Part shown: positions 1-6,755 of the stretch, one piece after another | Layout: each line of letters opens with the position of its first letter | Position numbering within the stretch: the first letter of the stretch is position 1 | IMG/VR virus record: IMGVR_UViG_3300007344_000176 | Span: 1-27,937 of that record | Reading direction: 5' to 3' (one strand) | DNA from: a virus | DNA length: 27,937 bases | The notes under the pieces: generated by a model | Told to the model about the DNA's origin: nothing | Seen by the model: the letters and a program-made list of their open reading frames with translations, nothing else | Databases searched by the model: none | Program-made: the position numbers and the translations under genes

Positions 1-37
1 GCCAGCTTTCGTAGGTTAAGCGATATCCTACAATATT

Positions 38-122
38 GGAAGATTGGCAGAGTGGTCGAATGCGGCAGTCTTGAAAACTGTTGTACCGCAAGGTACCGTA
101 GGTTCGAATCCTACATCTTCCG
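38..122 (+). tRNA. tRNA-Ser (anticodon UGA)
   Basis: The 7-bp acceptor stem pairs 38-44 (ggaagat) with 115-121 (atcttcc), followed by discriminator G at 122; CCA is not encoded. The anticodon stem is 65-69/77-81 (one G-U pair) with loop cttgaaa, giving anticodon TGA at 72-74, which reads UCA and related serine codons. A long variable arm (gtacc/ggtac hairpin, about 83-97) is the class II feature expected for serine. The T arm is gtagg/cctac around ttcgaat. It stands alone here and is followed directly by a terminator. UCA is common in the AT-rich late genes, so the tRNA probably supplements the host pool during infection; that role is inferred. Confidence 0.95.
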
Positions 123-159
123 CGATCGCAGTCAGATGTACATCAGTTGAGAAACTGTG

Positions 160-187
160 GGGGAGTAGCTTGGCTATTCCCCTTTTT
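160..187 (+). terminator. Rho-independent terminator after the tRNA
   Basis: Ten base pairs (ggggagtagc against gctattcccc, one G-U) close a 3-nt loop (ttg) and are followed directly by five T at 183-187. It ends the transcript carrying the tRNA-Ser and separates it from the protein genes to the right. Confidence 0.88.
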
Positions 188-188
188 G

Positions 189-196
189 TATTTATA
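189..196 (+). promoter_or_regulatory. Candidate phage promoter TATTTATA
   Basis: TATTTATA lies just after the terminator and about 60 bases before the start codon at 256. It is the same octamer found before other transcription-unit starts in the window, but here it continues TTG rather than the usual AyAAA. If used as a -10-type element, the transcript would start near 202 and contain the left arm of the inverted repeat (208-230) in its leader. Confidence 0.4.
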
Positions 197-207
197 TTGT
201 ATTTAAA

Positions 208-230
208 TTTATAGTTTTTAGGGGTTCCTT
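208..230. repeat. Left arm of a long inverted repeat flanking the gene at 256-642
   Basis: TTTATAG, two T, then TTTAGGGGTTCCTT. The reverse complement of 656-677 reads TTTATAG, one A, then TTTAGGGGTTCCTT, so 21 bases match with one 1-base length difference. The left arm ends 25 bases before the start codon at 256. Confidence 0.85.
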
Positions 231-255
231 ATCTTAAAAACAAAATTTAGAAAAT

Positions 256-642
256 ATGGAAACAATTTATTTTTTTGTTGGTGCAGTAACAGTAGCCGTA
301 GTATTCGCAATAGTGTGGTTGCTTCGTGTTGTATCATCGCAGATTAAACAAATCCAAGACCTTGAAAGAGGTTTAGAAAGTGTAGTATCAAATGATATTA
401 CTGAGAGTGATGTGAGGGCAATTGTCGATTCTCGAGTAGACAAATATGCCTCTAATGTAGAACGTGAATTCGAGAAAACAACCAATTATGTTGATAGTTT
501 AAATAACAATCAATATGATAATTTAAATGAAGTTCATCGTAGAATTGATGATGTTGTACGTGAGCTTAAAAATGAAATCAATATTAACCGAGTAACCAAC
601 ACTAGAAGGGTAACCAATAGTGACTTACAGAGTGAATATTAA
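256..642 (+). CDS. Small membrane-anchored coiled-coil protein, function unknown
   Basis: This 128-residue protein has an N-terminal hydrophobic helix (about residues 4-24), then a basic turn and a long charged, heptad-like region (about 26-112) predicted to be coiled coil, and a polar tail. There is no cleavable signal-peptide site, so a single-pass inner-membrane protein with its C-terminal rod in the cytoplasm is likely. The start at 256 is the first ATG after an A-rich leader without Shine-Dalgarno sequence, and it keeps the whole membrane helix. The gene is bracketed by an inverted repeat (208-230 and 656-677). I do not recognise a family. A role in superinfection exclusion or lysis timing is possible only by analogy with other phage membrane proteins. 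Confidence 0.8.
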   Translation: METIYFFVGAVTVAVVFAIVWLLRVVSSQIKQIQDLERGLESVVSNDITESDVRAIVDSRVDKYASNVEREFEKTTNYVDSLNNNQYDNLNEVHRRIDDVVRELKNEININRVTNTRRVTNSDLQSEY

Positions 643-655
643 TATGTATTAACCC

Positions 656-677
656 AAGGAACCCCTAAATCTATAAA
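656..677. repeat. Right arm of the long inverted repeat
   Basis: AAGGAACCCCTAAA, T, then CTATAAA: the reverse complement of the left arm at 208-230. It lies between the stop at 642 and the start codon at 681, only three bases before the latter, so pairing with the left arm in one RNA could mask that start. Confidence 0.85.
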
Positions 678-680
678 GTC

Positions 681-851
681 ATGGCTTCAAACGAAAAATT
701 ATATGAAGAATACGGTTTTAAAGCAGCTGAAAAGGGTGTTTTTATAGAATGGAGAGAAAAAACTTCATCTATTTTAGAACAAGACCCCAAAATGCCACGT
801 ATAGAAGCCGCAGAGAAAGCATATTTTGAATTAGTGGGGAGTAAAAAATAG
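681..851 (+). CDS. Small hypothetical protein (56 aa)
   Basis: A short open frame from ATG 681 to TAG 849-851 encodes 56 residues beginning MASNEKLYEEYGFKAAEK and ending FELVGSKK. It is charged and largely helical, with no membrane segment. It follows the right arm of the inverted repeat, fills what would otherwise be a gap of about 270 bases, and has the same A/T-rich codon choice as its neighbours. I do not recognise a family. The reading is supported by its context and lack of internal stops, but the short length limits certainty. Confidence 0.65.
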   Translation: MASNEKLYEEYGFKAAEKGVFIEWREKTSSILEQDPKMPRIEAAEKAYFELVGSKK

Positions 852-905
852 ACTTATGTATTTTATCTACACAAATACCAGCCAAGGGGAAATTCCCTTT
901 ACTTA

Positions 906-913
906 TATTTATA
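906..913 (+). promoter_or_regulatory. Candidate phage promoter TATTTATA abutting a start codon
   Basis: TATTTATA is followed directly by ATG at 914. If it works as a -10-type element, transcription would begin near 919-921, at or after the annotated start, so translation may begin at the in-frame ATG at 920 on a leaderless message. An 11-base palindrome (GGGAAATTCCC, 887-897) lies just upstream. Confidence 0.5.
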
Positions 914-1156
914 ATGGAAATGCCACAGGAAGAAATTATATCCTACCTTCAAATAGCTCATCAACTTTGGGTTGATGGGTGGTTGGATGAAAAAGAATTA
1001 GGTGATTATCTTGATGAAGTTAATCATGAGTTTTCTGTTATTGATCCTAAAACTAAATCATTAAGATTTGTATTCCAAGATGATTATTATCCCACCTATG
1101 TAAAAATAGATTCTACTGGTAAAGTAATCGTAAGTACTGAATTTGATGGGCTATGA
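914..1156 (+). CDS. Small hypothetical protein (80 aa)
   Basis: This is an acidic 80-residue protein. The N-terminal half is helical (QEEIISYLQIAHQLWVDGWL), and the C-terminal half looks like a small beta sheet with alternating hydrophobic residues (SLRFVFQD, YVKIDSTGKVIVS). There is no membrane segment or catalytic motif, and I do not recognise a family. The start is uncertain: ATG 914 abuts the promoter-like TATTTATA at 906-913, and the second ATG at 920 (third codon) would fit a leaderless transcript. Its stop overlaps the next start by ATGA at 1153-1156, so the two genes are probably translated together. Confidence 0.75.
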   Translation: MEMPQEEIISYLQIAHQLWVDGWLDEKELGDYLDEVNHEFSVIDPKTKSLRFVFQDDYYPTYVKIDSTGKVIVSTEFDGL

Positions 1157-1596
1157 TAGATCCTAATAAAATATTTGAATTATTTAATAGAGCAGATCAA
1201 GATCCTCCTCTTAATGAAAAGTCTGAAATTGCGGGCCAATTATTAGAGTTAAAGGATTCACCTGCTTTCAAATTAGGGATATTTAAAAAACTTATTCTTA
1301 ATCATACTACATTTAGCGATAGTTTAGTAAAGCTTATTAAACGCGCAGATAAAGAATTTGACACGGACGACGTGAAAATTGCGGGGGAATGCATTGTATA
1401 CACTAGATCATGGGAATATATAAAAGATTTTGACGTGAAGGACCTCGAAAGTTTTAATATTCTAAAAAATTATTCAAATCAAGAGTTGCTTACCACATTT
1501 AATCTAGCAACCCATTACTTCCAGGAACAGGAAGAATATGAAAAATGTGCACATCTTCATAATATTTCAAAAGTAATTAGATTTTATTGCACCTAA
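1153..1596 (+). CDS. Hypothetical helical protein (147 aa)
   Basis: The 147-residue product looks wholly alpha-helical and soluble, with several amphipathic helices. Near the C-terminus TTFNLATHYFQEQEEYEKC resembles one helix pair of a TPR-like repeat, but a single such unit is too little to assign a fold. No catalytic motif is visible. It begins inside the stop codon of the preceding gene (ATGA), so it is translationally coupled to the 80-residue protein. A noncoding stretch of 148 bases follows. Confidence 0.78.
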   Translation: MIDPNKIFELFNRADQDPPLNEKSEIAGQLLELKDSPAFKLGIFKKLILNHTTFSDSLVKLIKRADKEFDTDDVKIAGECIVYTRSWEYIKDFDVKDLESFNILKNYSNQELLTTFNLATHYFQEQEEYEKCAHLHNISKVIRFYCT

Positions 1597-1657
1597 GCTT
1601 GGAGTGGATCTTTTCTAATCGTACATTTAGAATACGGGGAAAGGGAAAAAAGAGATA

Positions 1658-1698
1658 TTAGGAAATAAGGGGTATAAGATACCGGGGGTTAGGAAATA
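1658..1698. repeat. Direct repeat and small dyad in the leader region before 1745
   Basis: TTAGGAAATA occurs at 1658-1667 and again at 1689-1698, with a perfect small dyad GGTAT-aag-ATACC (1671-1683) between them. This sits in the noncoding 1597-1744 interval, upstream of a TATAAATA element, so it could be a regulator binding site or an RNA structure. No function is established. Confidence 0.4.
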
Positions 1699-1723
1699 TT
1701 CCACCGTGATATGTATAAACGTA

Positions 1724-1731
1724 TATAAATA
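1724..1731 (+). promoter_or_regulatory. Candidate T4-type late promoter TATAAATA
   Basis: An exact TATAAATA, the known core recognised by T4 gp55-type late sigma factors, ends 13 bases before ATG 1745. The spacing is the same as for the TATTTATA elements elsewhere in the window. It would start transcription near 1737 and give a leader of about eight bases. Confidence 0.55.
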
Positions 1732-1744
1732 AATAATAAAAATT

Positions 1745-1951
1745 ATGAGATATAGAAACATCGTTTTAGACAAGACAGTAGTTCTTGAAGGAAAACTTAA
1801 GCAATTAGAGATGATTGTTCAACGCCAACAACCTGTTAGTGATTTTATGAAGGTTATTTCCGATGCAAAGGAGTTAATTGATGATATCCAAGGTTATGTT
1901 GATCGTGAAGAACGCACACCCGGAGAAATTAACACCGGAATTAATAGATAA
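1745..1951 (+). CDS. Small coiled-coil protein (68 aa), function unknown
   Basis: The 68-residue protein is helical and charged. A heptad pattern (residues about 8-56, LEGKLKQLEMIVQ then FMKVISDAKELIDDIQGYV) is split by a QQP turn, which suggests a short antiparallel helical hairpin. There is no membrane segment or enzyme motif. It opens a run of genes (1745-3741) that continues through the HD protein to the late sigma factor, behind a TATAAATA element. I do not recognise a family. Confidence 0.72.
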   Translation: MRYRNIVLDKTVVLEGKLKQLEMIVQRQQPVSDFMKVISDAKELIDDIQGYVDREERTPGEINTGINR

Positions 1952-1967
1952 TATTAAAAAATAAGTT

Positions 1968-2753
1968 ATGATTTTAGAAGCAAAAGATATCCAACAAAAT
2001 TGGGTACAATTCCTCGCTAACATTGATGCTCACATTACGGGAGAAAGAAAACAAGCATTACTTGAGTTTTATAAAAAGTATGAGGAGCGTGTAATTTTAA
2101 TGCCCGCGGCCCATAAAAAAGAATATCATAATGCTTTTCCGGGAGGATATGTTGAGCATGTAAATCGTGTAGTACGTTGTGCCCTTAAACAGTATGATCT
2201 TTGGGCTGAGGAAGGAGCAGATATGTCTACTTTTACTAAAGAAGAACTTGTATTTTCTGCTATTAACCATGATTTAGGTAAAATGGGAGATGAAACTCAA
2301 GAATCATATATCCCCCAGACTGATAAATGGAGACGTGAAAAATTAGGTGAAGATTATATGTTCAACACTCGGGTTCCATTTGCTTCAGTTCCCGATAGAG
2401 GTTTATTTATGCTTCAATCTCATGGTATTCAATATACCTTTAATGAAATGTTAGCAATTCAAACCCACGATGGTTTGTATGATGATGCTAATAAAAAATA
2501 CCTAATGGCTTACATGCCAGAACAAAAACCACGTACCTGTTTACCATTTATTCTCCACCAGGCAGATTTAATGGCGGCTCGTATTGAGTTTGAACGTGAA
2601 TGGTTACCTAAATTCCAGAATAGCTTGGATGCCCCAAAGGACAATTTTATATTGGGTGACAATGGTAAAAAACCATCCAACTCCGCAGTAAAGAACAAAG
2701 CACTTGGTTCTATTAAAAGTGAAGGTTTAAAAAATATGTTAGATAATTTATGA
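1968..2753 (+). CDS. HD-domain phosphohydrolase
   Basis: The 261-residue protein carries the HD-superfamily metal ligands in order: H64 (GGYVEHVNRV), the doublet H101-D102 (INHDLGKMG), a likely auxiliary H167-D168 (QTHDGLYDD) and D200 in HQADLMAARIE. The domain spans about residues 30-215; the last 45 residues are polar and probably flexible. HD proteins hydrolyse phosphoester bonds in nucleotides or cyclic nucleotides using bound metal ions. Which substrate this one uses cannot be read from the sequence; dNTPs, alarmones and cyclic signalling nucleotides are all possible. It is cytosolic and overlaps the next gene by ATGA, two genes before the sigma factor. Confidence 0.85.
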   Translation: MILEAKDIQQNWVQFLANIDAHITGERKQALLEFYKKYEERVILMPAAHKKEYHNAFPGGYVEHVNRVVRCALKQYDLWAEEGADMSTFTKEELVFSAINHDLGKMGDETQESYIPQTDKWRREKLGEDYMFNTRVPFASVPDRGLFMLQSHGIQYTFNEMLAIQTHDGLYDDANKKYLMAYMPEQKPRTCLPFILHQADLMAARIEFEREWLPKFQNSLDAPKDNFILGDNGKKPSNSAVKNKALGSIKSEGLKNMLDNL

Positions 2754-3031
2754 TAACTACAATTATTATCTCAGTACTTTCGGTTTTAGTCGTAATCTTA
2801 GGATTTACGACTTTTAACCTTTTAAGGAAAAATGAAAAACAAGAAGATATTCTAGTAGAATATATGAAATATCTTAGTATGTTTAGTACTGCTATTGATG
2901 AATCCGACAAACGTCTTAAAAAGATTGATGAAAATGGTTTGTTTAAATCTGATGATGAGATTGGATGGTTTTTTGACGAAATTAAAAAACTACAAACAAT
3001 TCTTAATGAATTTCGAATTAAACAAATTTAA
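2750..3031 (+). CDS. Single-pass membrane protein with coiled coil (93 aa)
   Basis: Residues 2-25 form a strongly hydrophobic helix followed by LLRKNEK, the positive-inside pattern of an N-out or signal-anchor protein. The rest is a soluble helical tail with the conserved-looking block KSDDEIGWFFDEIKKLQ (about residues 66-82). Similar small anchored proteins with an SDDEIG block occur next to late-sigma genes in marine T4-like phages, as far as I recall; their function is unknown. It starts within the stop of the HD gene (ATGA) and ends in a TAATG overlap with the sigma gene, so all three are likely translated from one message. Confidence 0.75.
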   Translation: MITTIIISVLSVLVVILGFTTFNLLRKNEKQEDILVEYMKYLSMFSTAIDESDKRLKKIDENGLFKSDDEIGWFFDEIKKLQTILNEFRIKQI

Positions 3032-3741
3032 TGGACTCTATAATTAGAAAAAGAAGACCAAAATCAAAAAATTATTTTACCCAAGAGACTGAAAACGCAA
3101 TCGTAAGGTATAATAATGAGGATGACCCTGCGGTCCGTTCTAAAATATATGAGCAGGATATTCATTATGCTTTCTTCAAATTAACGGAGAATATTATCCA
3201 TACATTTAAATTTTATTATACTGAGGTAGATGAGATTGAACATCTCCAACACGAGATAATAACTTTTCTCTTATCAAAAATCCACCTTTTTAACCCTGAA
3301 AATGGGGCTAAAGCTTATTCTTATTTTGGTACTATTGTTAAACGTTACTTAATTCTTTCAAACCAGAAAAATTATAAAAAACGAATAGACAAATCCCCAT
3401 ATGAGAGTCTATTAGAAGACGAAAACCACTCATATAATCTAAACCCAGACAAAGATAAAGATCCATTATCAGAATATATTGATCTTTTTGTAGATCATGT
3501 AACCGAAAATATTTTTACTCTTTTTCCAAAGGAACAAGATGCCCGGGTTGCTGATGCTATTCTAGAATTATTTCGTAAAAGAGAAAATTTAGAAATCTTC
3601 AATAAAAAAGCTCTTTACATTTACATCCGTGAGATGGTAGATGTTAAAACTCCTAAAATTACTAAAATCGCTGATAGACTTTACAGCGTATTCAAGGAAA
3701 ATTACATTTTTTATCTAGAGCATGGATATACAAACTTTTAG
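3031..3741 (+). CDS. gp55: Late-transcription sigma factor, gp55-like
   Basis: The 236-residue protein matches phage late sigma factors related to T4 gp55 (185 aa). Residues about 35-118 resemble sigma70 region 2: helices around KIYEQDIHYAFFKLTENII and IEHLQHEIITFL, then the FNPENGAKAYSYFGTIVKRYL block (residues 87-107), the part of sigma that contacts core polymerase and melts the -10 element. A clear region 4 is absent, as in gp55, which relies on a sliding-clamp-linked co-activator. It would redirect host RNA polymerase to late promoters, and the TATAAATA/TATTTATA elements in this window are its obvious candidate targets. It overlaps the upstream gene by TAATG, and the baseplate cluster starts just downstream. 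Confidence 0.8.
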   Translation: MDSIIRKRRPKSKNYFTQETENAIVRYNNEDDPAVRSKIYEQDIHYAFFKLTENIIHTFKFYYTEVDEIEHLQHEIITFLLSKIHLFNPENGAKAYSYFGTIVKRYLILSNQKNYKKRIDKSPYESLLEDENHSYNLNPDKDKDPLSEYIDLFVDHVTENIFTLFPKEQDARVADAILELFRKRENLEIFNKKALYIYIREMVDVKTPKITKIADRLYSVFKENYIFYLEHGYTNF

Positions 3742-3747
3742 TTTTAA

Positions 3748-3755
3748 TATTTATA
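3748..3755 (+). promoter_or_regulatory. Candidate late promoter TATTTATAATAAA before the baseplate cluster
   Basis: TATTTATA followed by ATAAA lies in the 35-base gap between the sigma gene and the first baseplate-cluster gene, 21 bases before ATG 3777. It is one of the full-length matches to the window's recurring motif. Confidence 0.55.
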
Positions 3756-3776
3756 ATAAACTAAAGTGTATGTATT

Positions 3777-4118
3777 ATGTCACAATTAGATAAAATAGTA
3801 TTTGGTAAGAAAAAATTTTCAAGTCTTCTTGAAGAGATTTATAACAACCAAAAGAAAAAAGAAAACCAAATTTCTGCCCTTATCTCAGAATTAAAACCCC
3901 TTATTTCAGATATAGGGGACGCAACCCTTATAGTACCCCTTATAAAAGAATATATGGATATTGGGGTTAAAAATGATGATTTACTTATTAAAATGGCCAC
4001 CTTAGTTCAACGTGCCCTACAAGCAGAAGCATCAGGGGATGATTCATTTGGTATTTCTGATGAGGAAAAAGAACAACTTCTTGCCGAAATTAATAAAATC
4101 CACGATAAGAAAAAATAA
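3777..4118 (+). CDS. Conserved helical protein of the baseplate cluster (113 aa)
   Basis: This charged, all-helical protein of 113 residues contains YNNQKKKENQISALISELK (about 22-40) and a distinctive block DATLIVPLIKEYMDIGVKND (about 48-67), ending in a Lys-rich tail. No membrane segment or enzyme motif is seen. I recall similar proteins next to baseplate genes in marine T4-like phages but no assigned function; a baseplate assembly factor or minor component is plausible. It is the first gene after a candidate late promoter and overlaps the spike gene by TAATG, which couples the two. Confidence 0.75.
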   Translation: MSQLDKIVFGKKKFSSLLEEIYNNQKKKENQISALISELKPLISDIGDATLIVPLIKEYMDIGVKNDDLLIKMATLVQRALQAEASGDDSFGISDEEKEQLLAEINKIHDKKK

Positions 4119-5338
4119 TGGACGTTAGGTATGGTCTTTCTGGTTTAGGTTCTTCAATTCTTTCCCCCGGTGATGTTGGGGGTGGGGGAACTAATTCTAG
4201 CCAAATCTCAGCTGTAAGAGTTGTTGATATTGTTTTAGACGATTCCCATGAGAAATTTGAAGAAGTAGGTGGTTGGAATGGTTTAGGTACTATTTTTTAT
4301 TTATCTACAACAGATCCTACATTTGAGGATTTAACAGAACAAAAAGCAAAACCAGCCTTATCGAATTCAAAGCAATTTCCTCTAATAAACGAAATTGTAT
4401 ATGTGTTTTCTCTCCCTACCCCAGAAAATCAAAATGGTGGTAATGCCCAAGATCAATATTATTTCCATACTGTAAATGTTTGGAATAGCCCCCACCACAA
4501 TGCTCTACCCAATGCTTTAACTTTAAGTGAAAATCAAAAAGCAGATTACCAACAAACCGAAGCAGGTGCTGTTAGAAGAGTAACAGATGGTAGTACAGAA
4601 ATTAATCTTGGAGAAACTTTCCAAGAAAAATCTAACATTAACCCTCTTTTACCTTTTGAAGGGGATGTAATTCATGAAGGTAGATGGGGGAATAGTATTA
4701 GATTTGGTTCTACTGTTAAAGGATTTACAAATTGGTCCGAAGCTGGGGAGAATGGTGATCCTATTATAATTATAAGAAATGGTGAAGACCCAAACAATGG
4801 GGAAAGTGGGTGGATTCCTGTAGTAGAAAATATTAATGATGATTTATCCTCTATTTGGATGTCTTCTACTCAACAACTTCCCCTTAATGCTTCAAGTATA
4901 AATTACAACTCATACAATTCACCCCCAGATACTCCAAATCAATATGAAGGTGAACAAATTATTCTAAATTCAGGACGTTTAGTATTTAATACTAAAACGG
5001 ACCATATAATGTTTTCATCAGCTACATCGGTATCACTGAATGCTGTAGATAGCGTAAATATAGACACTAAAGAACACGTAATAGGCGCAAGTTCTATATT
5101 ACTAGGTAGCAAAGATGCTACTGAATCTTTAATGTTAGGAGATAAAACAGTTGATCTTTTAGATAAAATTTTAACTGAAATGATTTCGGTAATGACTAAA
5201 TTATCTTCTTTAGTTTCTTTACCCCCGGGGGCTCCATTTGCTCCTTTGAATGCTCAAGCAATTGCATCTCAAACATTACTTAATTCATATAAAGCTCAAT
5301 TAAGAACTTTACTTTCTAAACAAAATAAAACAATCTAA
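4118..5338 (+). CDS. Baseplate central spike protein, gp5-like without lysozyme domain
   Basis: The 406-residue protein has three parts. Residues about 30-125 look like the OB-fold platform of gp5/VgrG-type spikes, with a glycine-rich leader. Residues about 175-235 contain the block EGDVIHEGRWGNSIRFGST, which I recognise from T4-like spike proteins. Residues about 275-345 (IILNSGRLVFNTKTDHIMFS and following) show the alternating short-strand pattern of a trimeric beta-helix needle. The C-terminus (345-405) is helical. It would form the membrane-piercing spike at the centre of the baseplate. T4 gp5 (575 aa) also carries a lysozyme domain; none is visible here and the protein is correspondingly shorter. 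Confidence 0.72.
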   Translation: MDVRYGLSGLGSSILSPGDVGGGGTNSSQISAVRVVDIVLDDSHEKFEEVGGWNGLGTIFYLSTTDPTFEDLTEQKAKPALSNSKQFPLINEIVYVFSLPTPENQNGGNAQDQYYFHTVNVWNSPHHNALPNALTLSENQKADYQQTEAGAVRRVTDGSTEINLGETFQEKSNINPLLPFEGDVIHEGRWGNSIRFGSTVKGFTNWSEAGENGDPIIIIRNGEDPNNGESGWIPVVENINDDLSSIWMSSTQQLPLNASSINYNSYNSPPDTPNQYEGEQIILNSGRLVFNTKTDHIMFSSATSVSLNAVDSVNIDTKEHVIGASSILLGSKDATESLMLGDKTVDLLDKILTEMISVMTKLSSLVSLPPGAPFAPLNAQAIASQTLLNSYKAQLRTLLSKQNKTI

Positions 5339-6729
5339 TGGCAGGGTTCGGAGGTATAGTAGGGTCTATGGTTAAAAATGCCACCAAAAGTGCAGTTAAA
5401 TTTGAATTGGCTATTGATCCTTTAATAGCACAATTGCAAAAATCTTGCCCTCCAAGAGCTGAAATAGATAAAATATTAGCTCAAAAGAATCAACTTGAAC
5501 AAGCATTAACCCAAATACAATCATCCTTAGATTCATTAACAGGAACTGGGAATAAGGTAAATAGAGTATTATCCACAGTAGATACTTCAATATCTGTCAT
5601 CAAAGCTTTACCTGTTCCTACCTCAGTTCCTCCAGGGGTTGGTATTCCCTTAAACATTATAACAACTTTATCTGATACTTTAGATACTCTTGGTATTATA
5701 GTTAAAGAAGGTAAGGGTGTAATTTCTCAAGTTGCACCTTCAACTCAAATTATTACTGATATAATTTCAAAGGTTCAATCTAAATTAGCCCAATTAGAGG
5801 GTTTAATAGTTGGGTGTTTAGAAGCTGAAACCGAAGGGATGAGTGATGACGAAAAAGAAGCATATTTTTCAAGTTTAGGTATAGATTTAACATCTAAGGA
5901 TGCTAGTAATAGTGGAGCTAATAGTTTAAATGGTAACGATACTATACAAAATGAGACTTTAGAAGATAGATTAAGCCCAAATTCACCCAACCCTGTAGTA
6001 TATAAAGGTTTTACTCTTACAATTGATAGTGATGCTGGGAATAAATTTTCATTTCCTAGTAGGAGGGCAGTTGGGGTAAATGAAGAGGGTGTAAAAATAA
6101 AAACTCCTTTTTCCTTTAGCTCTTCAACTCAAGTATTATTAGATACTGTAAAATGGGAAATTGATAAACTCGATAAACTAGAATTACAAAGACTTTCAGA
6201 AGAAGCAGCCCTTAAAGCTATTGAAGATGCACGAAGGGAAGAATTAGCTAAAATTCAGCAAAGAAAGCAAATAGCAACTGAAGAAGGTAAAACAGCATTT
6301 AAGGCTGGTAAAAAAATAACAGATAATCCTTTCTTAAGGGTTGATACTTATTTGAGAATTTTTTGGGAAAATGGGTGGAATGAAGCTAAAAGAGTATCTT
6401 CTTTAGTTAAAGAATCACCTAGATCTAATTCTAATCTATCATTTACAAAACCAACACCCTCATATTCACCATTTAATGGCCCGGGTTCAAATGGTGAAAT
6501 AAGAATAAAAAGTGGAAAATTCTATAGATATTTGGCACAATCCAAAAAATGGGTTAATCATACACCATCCCCAGCCCCCTTCCAAGTATTAGGAAATGCT
6601 AATGGTGAGCAAAAAACTCTTGAACGTTTTCAAAATGTTGGTGGTTTTAATACCCGAATTGTGGATACCTACCTATGGAATAGTACATTATATAAATGGG
6701 AACTAAAATCCACAAAAGTCTATAATTAA
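5338..6729 (+). CDS. Baseplate-cluster structural protein (463 aa), function unknown
   Basis: Residues 1-165 are helical and hydrophobic in patches, with coiled-coil stretches (about 41-70) and a proline-rich turn (91-105). Residues 222-280 form a conserved-looking beta block (YKGFTLTIDSD, SRRAVGVNEEGVKI, SSSTQVLLDTVKWEIDKLDK) that I recall from other large T4-like phages but cannot name. A coiled coil follows (about 275-315). The last 80 residues (KSGKFYRYLAQSKKWVNHTP) look like a small separate beta domain, perhaps a surface binder. The gene lies between spike and gp25 in a TAATG-coupled run, so it is probably a hub or wedge component of the virion. A tail-tube connector or tape-measure-like role cannot be excluded. 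Confidence 0.65.
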   Translation: MAGFGGIVGSMVKNATKSAVKFELAIDPLIAQLQKSCPPRAEIDKILAQKNQLEQALTQIQSSLDSLTGTGNKVNRVLSTVDTSISVIKALPVPTSVPPGVGIPLNIITTLSDTLDTLGIIVKEGKGVISQVAPSTQIITDIISKVQSKLAQLEGLIVGCLEAETEGMSDDEKEAYFSSLGIDLTSKDASNSGANSLNGNDTIQNETLEDRLSPNSPNPVVYKGFTLTIDSDAGNKFSFPSRRAVGVNEEGVKIKTPFSFSSSTQVLLDTVKWEIDKLDKLELQRLSEEAALKAIEDARREELAKIQQRKQIATEEGKTAFKAGKKITDNPFLRVDTYLRIFWENGWNEAKRVSSLVKESPRSNSNLSFTKPTPSYSPFNGPGSNGEIRIKSGKFYRYLAQSKKWVNHTPSPAPFQVLGNANGEQKTLERFQNVGGFNTRIVDTYLWNSTLYKWELKSTKVYN

Positions 6730-6733
6730 TTTA

Positions 6734-6741
6734 TATTTATA
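6734..6741 (+). promoter_or_regulatory. Candidate late promoter TATTTATAATAAA
   Basis: A full motif match in the 26-base gap before ATG 6756, ending 14 bases before the start codon. Confidence 0.55.
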
Positions 6742-6755
6742 ATAAAAACTCAATA

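Noticed and set aside
11-31. Inverted repeat gtagg/cctac at the left edge, possible end of another tRNA
   Set aside because: The loop is 11 bases and lacks the TTCRA T-loop sequence, and there is no acceptor-stem partner in view. It could be processing structure upstream of the tRNA, but nothing supports a gene.
884-899. Hairpin aaggg/ccctt as a terminator before the gene at 914
   Set aside because: The stem is only five pairs and the following T-run is broken (tttacttatttt-like). The dyad is reported only as context for the promoter at 906.
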